Source: CAVXAE01 sp044225565 (GTDB lineage Bacteria > Pseudomonadota > Gammaproteobacteria > Steroidobacterales > Steroidobacteraceae). From it: a stretch of 20,871 bases of DNA. Shown here piece after piece: positions 16,532 to 20,871 of this stretch. Every line of letters starts with the position of its first letter. The stretch's first letter is position 1. The notes beneath the pieces are model-generated. The model was not told the DNA's origin and did no database searches. It was given only the letters and a program-made list of their open reading frames with translations. The stretch is taken from assembly GCA_044225565.1 (NCBI GenBank), contig JBGAIL010000076.1, forward strand, positions 1 to 20,871, given 5' to 3'. A program made the position numbers and the translations under genes.

Positions 16532-17616
16532 GCAGCACACTGGATCGAGGGTTGACGGAAAATGAGATCGGCCTGGAAGCCGCCGAGTGGCTGCTGCGCC
16601 TCGACGCGGAGCTGCCGGATGCCGAAGCGGGCTTCGCCGACTCGCAGACGCGCAACGAAGCCTTCTTCACCTGGTTGCACCAGTCGCCGCGGCATCTGCG
16701 CATTTTCCTCGAGACGATCGAAACCAGTCGCCGCCTGCCGATGATCGACCCGCGGAGACTCATCGATGTCGAGTCGCTGGTCCAGCGCCGCATGGCGGAG
16801 ATCATTCCGCTGCCGGGCGCGAGGCTTCCGCCCTTGGAGAAAGCCGAGCCTAAGGACCTAACGGGAAAGCAAACGGTCGCCATGCCATCGGCGCTGAAGC
16901 GCGCGGTCGCGCGGTATCCATGGCTCGCGATTGCGGCAGCCCTGCTGCTCGGAGCGGGCTTGGGCGGCTTCTGGTGGTTACAGGCAGGCGCTTACGTGAC
17001 CTCCGTAGGCGAACAGCGCACCGCCAAGCTGGAGGACGGATCCTTCATCTATCTGAACACCGACTCTCGCATCGAAGTGGCATTCACGAAGAACACCCGC
17101 AAGGTGAAGCTCGTGCGCGGCGAAGCGCTGTTCGTCGTGGAGCGGGACTCTTTGCGGCCGTTCTCGGTCATGGCCGGCGACACGACCGTTCGCGCGATCG
17201 GCACGCAATTCAATGTCCGGAGGCGGGAGACAGGCGCAGATGTCGCCGTAGTGCAGGGATCGGTGCAGGTCACCATACGCGATGAGCCTCGGAATGCGCC
17301 TCAGAAATTGAAGGCGGGAGAAGCCGTCCGGGTGATAGAGGGACAGATCGTGCCGCAACTCGCGGCCGTGGCGGACTCGGTTGCATGGCGTCAGCGTCGC
17401 CTGGTCTTTCACGACGAGCGACTCGCGGATGTGGCCTCCGAGTTCAATCGTTACAACCGCACCCGAGTTCGCATCGAGGGCGCCGCGGCCCTCGAGTTGC
17501 GCATGTCCGGCGTTTTCGACGTGGACCGGCCGCAGGTATTGCTGATGTACGCGCTGACGAACGAGAAATTGACCGTGCAGCCCGACGGCGACGATTGGCT
17601 GATTCGCAGCCGCTGA
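16528..17616 (+). CDS. fecR: FecR-family inner-membrane sigma regulator
   Basis: A 362-residue FecR-type regulator that links the receptor's STN domain in the periplasm to the sigma factor in the cytoplasm. Residues about 17-62 form the cytoplasmic anti-sigma domain (AAEWLLRLDAELPDAEAGF, FFTWLHQSPRHLRIFLE; DUF4880). One membrane helix lies near 131-150 (WLAIAAALLLGAGLGGFWWL). The periplasmic FecR domain follows (about 155-255: GEQRTAKLEDGSFIYLNTDS, VKLVRGEALFVVERD, VRAIGTQFNVRR) and a C-terminal DUF4974/STN-like domain (about 290-360: LADVASEFNRYNRTRVRI). The ATG overlaps the fecI stop (ATGA). Together with fecI and the divergent receptor it forms a full trans-envelope signalling set. Confidence 0.93.
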   Translation: MSSTLDRGLTENEIGLEAAEWLLRLDAELPDAEAGFADSQTRNEAFFTWLHQSPRHLRIFLETIETSRRLPMIDPRRLIDVESLVQRRMAEIIPLPGARLPPLEKAEPKDLTGKQTVAMPSALKRAVARYPWLAIAAALLLGAGLGGFWWLQAGAYVTSVGEQRTAKLEDGSFIYLNTDSRIEVAFTKNTRKVKLVRGEALFVVERDSLRPFSVMAGDTTVRAIGTQFNVRRRETGADVAVVQGSVQVTIRDEPRNAPQKLKAGEAVRVIEGQIVPQLAAVADSVAWRQRRLVFHDERLADVASEFNRYNRTRVRIEGAAALELRMSGVFDVDRPQVLLMYALTNEKLTVQPDGDDWLIRSR

Positions 17617-17725
17617 GCCTTACCCAGGGCGTGCGCAGTCTCGAATATCGCCTCGAACGGCCGTCTCGGCGAACGATGCCACTCGTTTCAGCCGCTATCG
17701 CGGCGCGATACGAAGTCCTTGCTGC

Positions 17726-17746
17726 ACGGGCGCGGCGGGAGCCCGT
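17726..17746 (+). terminator. Possible terminator of the fecI-fecR operon
   Basis: ACGGGC (17726-17731) pairs with GCCCGT (17741-17746) over a nine-base loop, about 110 bases after the fecR stop. The following bases (TGAGATTGG) are not a proper T-run, so confidence is low. Confidence 0.25.
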
Positions 17747-17750
17747 TGAG

Positions 17751-17769
17751 ATTGGCGCGCCCGACTGGA
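17751..17769. repeat. Left attachment-site-like copy of the tRNA-Arg 3' end
   Basis: ATTGGCGCGCCCGACTGGA here is identical and in the same orientation to 19511-19529, which contains the last 17 bases of the tRNA-Arg gene including its encoded CCA. Beyond the exact match a degenerate T-loop (TTTGAACC against TTCGAACC) can still be made out after a short insertion. This is the pattern left when an element integrates at a tRNA 3' end. Confidence 0.7.
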
Positions 17770-17978
17770 ATTTGTTTGAACCGGCTCCTCGATACCCTCC
17801 AGGAATGGACCAGCCTTCTTGAGCAGGGTGGCACCCAGGAGCGACTCACCAAGAACGATGCGCGTACATATCAGCGAGAATTCTAGTCCGGGTACAGTGC
17901 CTTATGAAGGGCTCGAGGAGGGCGACTTTGGTTACTGGCTCGTGTTGCGAGAGAAGGCCTCTCTAAAGCGCGCACCCG

Positions 17979-18009
17979 ATTGCAACGGTTTGCAGCGCTT
18001 TGCAAACCC
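17979..18009. repeat. TGCAA-rich repeat, left copy (inverted relative to right copies)
   Basis: ATTGCAACGGTTTGCA (17979-17994) followed by GCGCTTTGCAAACCC. Its reverse complement nearly matches 19348-19382 (GCAAAGCG, TGCAA, CCGTTGCAAT in the same order, with a 10-base difference in spacing). Such clusters resemble recombinase arm sites. Confidence 0.5.
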
Positions 18010-18054
18010 TTCTGCTTTCCGATATGTGCTACCTTCCACGCGAATGGTAAAGCC

Positions 18055-18963
18055 ATGCGAATGATCAGAACGGCTTTCTCGCTTCTCACTGCGTTTTGCT
18101 TCGCACAATGGAGTCTGGCTGAGGATGTATGCAACACATCTTCCTTCAAACTCAGTGCGGCGTCAGGAGCTCCGCCCTATCTGATTCAAGTTGCGATCCC
18201 CGTTGGGCCGGCGCCAGAGGCTGGTTATCCCGTAGTCTACGTGCTGGACGCAGCGCACTCGTTCGCGACCGTGACTGACATCGTGCGGCTGCAAGAGCTC
18301 TTCTTTGGTCCAGCTCTTGTCGTGGGCATTCGATATGAAGATCCGTTTGAAGTGGACCGTCGCGGGTTCGATTTCACGCCACCACCTGATCAAAGTTGGG
18401 CGGACGAGGCGGAGCCAGGAGATGTTGGGGGTGCGGACGCCTTCATCACCTTCATTCTGGACAAGCTCAAACCAGCGATCGCTCAACGCGCGAAGATCAA
18501 TCCCGAGAAACAAGCTCTATTCGGGCACTCGCTCGGAGGTCTGTTTGCACTGTATGTCTTGCTTACACGCCCGCAGGCGTTTGACACGTACGTGGCTGCG
18601 AGCCCCTCGATTCAATACGGAGACAGCCAGATACTCAATAAGCTTGCCGAGATCCGCAAGCGGGGCTTTCCGGGCATGCAACGGCGATTGCTCATTACTG
18701 TGGGCGGGCTGGAGGATGCTCCATCTCCTGAAGAGCTACGTTTTGCGAAAGATAGGAATATTCCCATTCCGCCTCCCTCGCCTCCTCCTGCACCTGGACA
18801 GGACATTGTTAGCCGACGCTCCGAGTTAGTGGAATCTCTTCAGTCGATTGTGGGATTGGAGGCAAGCTTTGCACCATTTGAAGGCGAAACTCACAACTCT
18901 TCGATTCCAGCCTATCTCGGACGCGGCGTGCGTTGGACTCTGTCGGGATGGAATCCGCCTTAA
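18055..18963 (+). CDS. Exported alpha/beta-hydrolase esterase (COG2819; IroE/Fes-like)
   Basis: A 302-residue predicted periplasmic esterase of the Esterase (PF00756)/COG2819 group, which includes siderophore hydrolases such as IroE and BesA. A signal peptide covers about residues 1-22 (MRMIRTAFSLLTAFCFAQWSLA). The nucleophile is S159 in FGHSLGGLFALYVLL and the likely catalytic His is H280 (GETHNSS); AASPSIQYGDS after the nucleophile is a family block. An unusual proline-rich segment (IPIPPPSPPPAPG) lies near residue 245. The start may be 18055 or 18061; neither has a strong ribosome site. Base composition is lower in G+C than flanking genes, fitting acquisition with the island. A role in releasing iron from a siderophore is suggested by the adjacent FecIR-receptor set, but a general carboxylesterase is equally compatible. 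Confidence 0.8.
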   Translation: MRMIRTAFSLLTAFCFAQWSLAEDVCNTSSFKLSAASGAPPYLIQVAIPVGPAPEAGYPVVYVLDAAHSFATVTDIVRLQELFFGPALVVGIRYEDPFEVDRRGFDFTPPPDQSWADEAEPGDVGGADAFITFILDKLKPAIAQRAKINPEKQALFGHSLGGLFALYVLLTRPQAFDTYVAASPSIQYGDSQILNKLAEIRKRGFPGMQRRLLITVGGLEDAPSPEELRFAKDRNIPIPPPSPPPAPGQDIVSRRSELVESLQSIVGLEASFAPFEGETHNSSIPAYLGRGVRWTLSGWNPP

Positions 18964-19071
18964 GGCACTCGTGAGTAACGTGTGCGTTGCATTTGATTGC
19001 CGGTTGGATCCGTCGTTCCAGGGGGGCTTCTGGTAATTCTCGCCCGCGTGCGTCAGTGCGTCGAAACGCTG

Positions 19072-19221
19072 TCAGGCTAGGGTCAAGTATTCAGAGGGAG
19101 AGACGCCAAGGCCCTGAGCGTAATCGACGCCCAGTGCGCGAAGCATGCCAACAATGTCTTCGTTTTCCGCAAAGAGTGCCATCGTCTGCTTGCCAGTCAA
19201 ATGCGCAATCTCGTCGAATCC
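19072..19221 (-). pseudogene. C-terminal fragment of an EAL-domain c-di-GMP phosphodiesterase
   Basis: About 48 residues read FDEIAHLTGKQTMALFAENE followed by MLRALGVDYAQG, the well-known end of EAL domains (usually IAxLMGxKTIAEFVEN and LRELGVDYAQGY). It ends at a natural stop at 19072. The upstream part of the frame does not resemble an EAL domain and the catalytic EAL motif is absent, so this is a leftover of a truncated gene, probably cut during island formation or decay. It cannot be catalytic. Confidence 0.65.
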
Positions 19222-19347
19222 CAGCGCTCTGAAGATCGCTATGTATGAGAATCTCCAAGCCAAGCATGGAAGGAACACTTTGAACCGCCTCCAGGAGATG
19301 AAATTTTCGGTCGCGTGGTAGCTCATTCATGACGCCTGCCGTGTGTG

Positions 19348-19382
19348 GCAAAGCGTTGCAAGTTGATGCAAGCCGTTGCAAT
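19348..19382. repeat. TGCAA-rich repeat, right copy 1
   Basis: GCAAAGCGTTGCAA (19348-19361), then TGCAAGCCGTTGCAAT (19367-19382). It corresponds to the reverse complement of 17979-18007 and, in part, to 19481-19496 in direct orientation. Confidence 0.5.
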
Positions 19383-19480
19383 CCCGGGCGGTTCTAAATC
19401 TAGTCGGGTATGGCGTTGAGAGGCGGATCTGCGACCGATTTTTGGTGGCGACGAATCATCGGGTTAGGTGGTTCAGTTGG

Positions 19481-19496
19481 TGCAAACCGTTGCAAG
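19481..19496. repeat. TGCAA-rich repeat, right copy 2, next to the attachment site
   Basis: TGCAAACCGTTGCAAG, 14 bases before the tRNA-end repeat at 19511. It differs from the core of copy 1 (TGCAAGCCGTTGCAAT) at two positions. Closeness to the attachment repeat fits a recombinase-binding site. Confidence 0.5.
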
Positions 19497-19510
19497 GTGT
19501 TGCATTTGGA

Positions 19511-19529
19511 ATTGGCGCGCCCGACTGGA
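19511..19529. repeat. Right attachment-site-like repeat within the tRNA-Arg 3' end
   Basis: Identical to 17751-17769. It covers two bases beyond the tRNA, the encoded CCA, the discriminator, the 3' acceptor strand and six bases of the T-arm. Confidence 0.7.
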
Positions 19530-19589
19530 TTCGAACCAGTGACCCCTGCCTTCGGAGGGCAGTACTCTATCCAGCTGAGCTACGGGCGC
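19513..19589 (-). tRNA. tRNA-Arg (anticodon CCG)
   Basis: A 77-base tRNA including encoded CCA. The acceptor GCGCCCG pairs fully with CGGGCGC; the D-arm starts TAGCTCAGCTGGATAGAG; the anticodon stem CTGCC/GGCAG encloses the loop CTCCGAA, giving anticodon CCG for the CGG codon; the T-arm reads CTGG-TTCGAAT-CCAG. All stems are intact, so the gene should be functional despite serving as an integration site. Confidence 0.96.
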
Positions 19590-19601
19590 GTGAAGCCGGG
19601 C

Positions 19602-19607
19602 ATTCTA
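19602..19607 (-). promoter_or_regulatory. Candidate -10 box of the tRNA-Arg promoter
   Basis: TAGAAT on the minus strand (19607-19602) matches the -10 consensus at 5/6 and would start transcription near 19595, a few bases before the mature tRNA. No clear -35 box is found at 16-18 bases. Confidence 0.4.
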
Positions 19608-19685
19608 CAGGCTATGCTCCGGCGCAAGCACCTGGTGCCGGCCGACACCCGGCACACACGTAAATAATAAAGATCAGGGAGCCCC

Positions 19686-20246
19686 GTGAACGAGCCGAAC
19701 CCTTACGCGCCACCCGCGGCCCCGGTCGCGGACGTGCAGCCGGTCCGCGATGCCATGCCGGAGCCCATCTTCTTCGCGGTATCCATCCCCAAGCTGCTGC
19801 TCATGTCGCTGTGCACGCTGGGGCTCTACCCGATCTACTGGTTCTACCGGAACTGGACGCTGATCATGTACCAGGAGCGGCTCGCCATCTCGCCCGCCTG
19901 GCGCGCCCTGTTCTCCATCTTCTACTGCTACAGTTGCTTCGCCCGCATCCGCGACTTCAGCCATCCGGCTGCTCCTGCCGCGGGCTCCGTGCCCGCCGGC
20001 CCGCTCGCGGCGGGATTCATCGTCGTCAGCCTCCTTTGGCGGCTGCCCGACCCATACTGGGTGGTCGGGCTCGCGAGCCCCCTCTTCCTCATCCCCGCGC
20101 AGCGGCGGGCCAACCAGATCAACGGCGCCCTCGAGCCGGGACACGATCCCAATGCCCGCTTCAGCGGCCTGAACTGGGTCGCCCTGGTCGGCGGAGGCCT
20201 GCTGCTGTTGCTGGCGATCCTCGGTGCCCTGATGCCCGTGCAGTAG
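19686..20246 (+). CDS. Small integral membrane protein (DUF4234-like)
   Basis: A 186-residue predicted membrane protein. After a short proline-rich start (MNEPNPYAPPAAPVADV) it has about four hydrophobic segments: IPKLLLMSLCTLGLYPIYWF, AGFIVVSLLW, WVVGLASPLFLIP and WVALVGGGLLLLLAILGAL. The first, with LYPIYWFYRNW, resembles DUF4234 proteins, whose function is unknown. The start is a GTG at 19686 with AGGGAG eight bases upstream. It is 72 bases before the cytochrome gene on the same strand; a functional link is not established. Confidence 0.75.
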   Translation: MNEPNPYAPPAAPVADVQPVRDAMPEPIFFAVSIPKLLLMSLCTLGLYPIYWFYRNWTLIMYQERLAISPAWRALFSIFYCYSCFARIRDFSHPAAPAAGSVPAGPLAAGFIVVSLLWRLPDPYWVVGLASPLFLIPAQRRANQINGALEPGHDPNARFSGLNWVALVGGGLLLLLAILGALMPVQ

Positions 20247-20318
20247 CAGCCCCGTCCGCTTTCCGGGGCGGCGATGGTACACTCCGCGCCCGGTCTCGCC
20301 CCCATCTCGGATGCCATC

Positions 20319-20840
20319 GTGAGCAAGCAGGACACCCATTTCTTCAACGTTTTCAGTCTGGTCATCGGCCTGCTGGTGGTCGTGGCCCTCGGGCTCTTCG
20401 CCTTCTCCCGCGTCGTGGCGGGCCATACCCAGGAAAAGCAGATGCTCGACGATGCGCAGTACGTGAAGAGCGTCCACGAGCGCATCAAGCCCTTCGCCCA
20501 GGTGGCGGTCGCCGGGCAGGACAACTCGGCGCTCGCCATCAAGGCCAGCACGGCCCAGGCCGGCGGCGCAGCCGCGGCCGCCCTGCCGGCCAACGGCACC
20601 GAGGTGGTGAACCAGGCCTGCTCGGCCTGCCACGGCGCGGGCATCGCCGGCGCCCCCAAGCTGGGGGACAAGCCCGCCTGGAGCGCGCGCATCGCCAAGG
20701 GCAAGGACACCTTGTACAAGCACGCTCTGGAGGGCTTCCAGGGCACCGCAGGCATGATGCCGCCCAAGGGTGGCCGGGTGGACCTGTCGGATGACCTCAT
20801 CCGCCAGGCCGTCGATCACATGATCGAGATGAGCCACTGA
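20319..20840 (+). CDS. Membrane-anchored cytochrome c5-type protein
   Basis: A 173-residue class I cytochrome c. An uncleaved N-terminal helix (about 8-34, FFNVFSLVIGLLVVVALGLFAF) anchors it to the inner membrane. A linker of roughly 55 residues rich in Ala and Gly follows, then one haem domain with CSACH (C101, C104, H105) and the axial Met in GMMPPKGG (probably M147). The pattern is that of cytochrome c5/CycB, an electron donor to terminal oxidases or other periplasmic reductases. I take the GTG at 20319 because VSKQDTHFFNVFSLV is the usual beginning; the in-frame ATG at 20274 sits in sequence that looks like the promoter (TACACT at 20277-20282). Complete, with the stop at 20840. Confidence 0.88.
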   Translation: MSKQDTHFFNVFSLVIGLLVVVALGLFAFSRVVAGHTQEKQMLDDAQYVKSVHERIKPFAQVAVAGQDNSALAIKASTAQAGGAAAAALPANGTEVVNQACSACHGAGIAGAPKLGDKPAWSARIAKGKDTLYKHALEGFQGTAGMMPPKGGRVDLSDDLIRQAVDHMIEMSH

Positions 20841-20871
20841 CCCCGGACGACAAAAGCGCCCTGCTCGGACA

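Larger units (their letters stand above)
17617..18054. other. 438-bp gap after fecR: end of operon, left island boundary
   Basis: Holds a weak hairpin (17726-17746), the 19-bp copy of the tRNA-Arg 3' end at 17751-17769, and a TGCAA-rich repeat at 17979-18009. A stop-free frame with coding-like composition crosses the boundary and ends at 17886 (it reads LNRLLDTLQEWTSLLEQ in part) but has no start and I do not recognise it; it may be a gene fragment. No other gene is supported. Confidence 0.4.
18964..19512. other. 549-bp gap with gene fragment and repeats, right part of island
   Basis: Contains the EAL-domain tail at 19072-19221, TGCAA-rich repeats at 19348-19382 and 19481-19496, and a possible degenerate attachment-like sequence at 18986-19010 (GTTGCATTTG then ATTG and TTGGAT, resembling 19499-19529 with a deletion). 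No intact gene is seen. Confidence 0.45.
17751..19529. mobile_element. Small decayed genomic island at tRNA-Arg(CCG)
   Basis: Bounded by 19-bp direct repeats of the tRNA 3' end. The intact tRNA sits at the right end with its 3' end facing the interior, as expected for tRNA-targeting islands. The interior is lower in G+C: five 60-base lines I counted in the esterase average about 53%, against about 67% for two lines counted in fecR and the receptor. Contents: an esterase gene, a truncated EAL-domain gene end and TGCAA-rich repeats near both ends. No integrase or recombinase gene is present, so mobility has been lost or depends on another element. Confidence 0.6.

Noticed and set aside
19674..20837. 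A 387-codon minus-strand frame opposite the last two genes
   Set aside because: Gly/Arg/His/Glu-biased antisense shadow; the plus-strand cytochrome has a haem motif and the membrane protein has a good ribosome site.

Overview
The window comes from a high-GC Gram-negative bacterium, most likely a gammaproteobacterium near the Xanthomonadales/Steroidobacterales. This rests on gene content: a large STN-type TonB-dependent receptor with FecI/FecR, an ActP/DUF485 pair, a MASE1 sensor kinase and a membrane-anchored cytochrome c5. No marker gene is present, so the placement is an inference. About 20 genes are supported. Most neighbours are tightly packed, with several ATGA or GTGA stop/start overlaps.

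Layout. 1-2683: two divergent secreted proteins with Tat-like N-termini. The left one runs off the edge; the right one is a GH27 alpha-galactosidase-like enzyme followed by a translationally coupled SMP-30/gluconolactonase-like protein, i.e. a small sugar-use cluster. 2674-4798 (minus): a PIG-L/LmbE-type deacetylase and a GT4 glycosyltransferase in one operon, probably acting on a glycoconjugate. 5015-8439: a MASE1-PAS histidine kinase and FixJ-type regulator, then a ferritin-like di-iron protein. 8500-10244 (minus): DUF485 protein and ActP-type acetate/cation symporter. 10396-11030 (minus): a VapBC toxin-antitoxin pair with a palindromic operator over its promoter. 11075-12087 (minus): a broken alpha/beta hydrolase and a RibD/DHFR-like reductase.

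12231-17616 is a complete cell-surface signalling unit: a 1094-aa TonB-dependent receptor with an STN signalling domain (minus strand), facing a FecI-type ECF sigma factor and FecR regulator (plus strand). The 455-bp region between them holds two oppositely directed copies of the same bipartite element (CGTACCCGC-N14-TTGTCTTA), one aimed at the receptor and one at fecI. This is the best candidate for the promoter read by this sigma factor. The receptor's STN domain carries an exact in-frame 39-bp tandem duplication.

17751-19529 looks like a small decayed genomic island at the 3' end of tRNA-Arg(CCG). A 19-bp copy of the tRNA 3' end lies 1760 bp away in direct orientation, the interior has lower G+C, TGCAA-rich repeats sit near both ends, and the contents are an exported IroE/Fes-like esterase and the tail of an EAL-domain gene. 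There is no integrase. With the FecIR-receptor unit next door, the esterase suggests (but does not prove) a ferric-siderophore link. The window closes with a small membrane protein and a membrane-anchored cytochrome c5.
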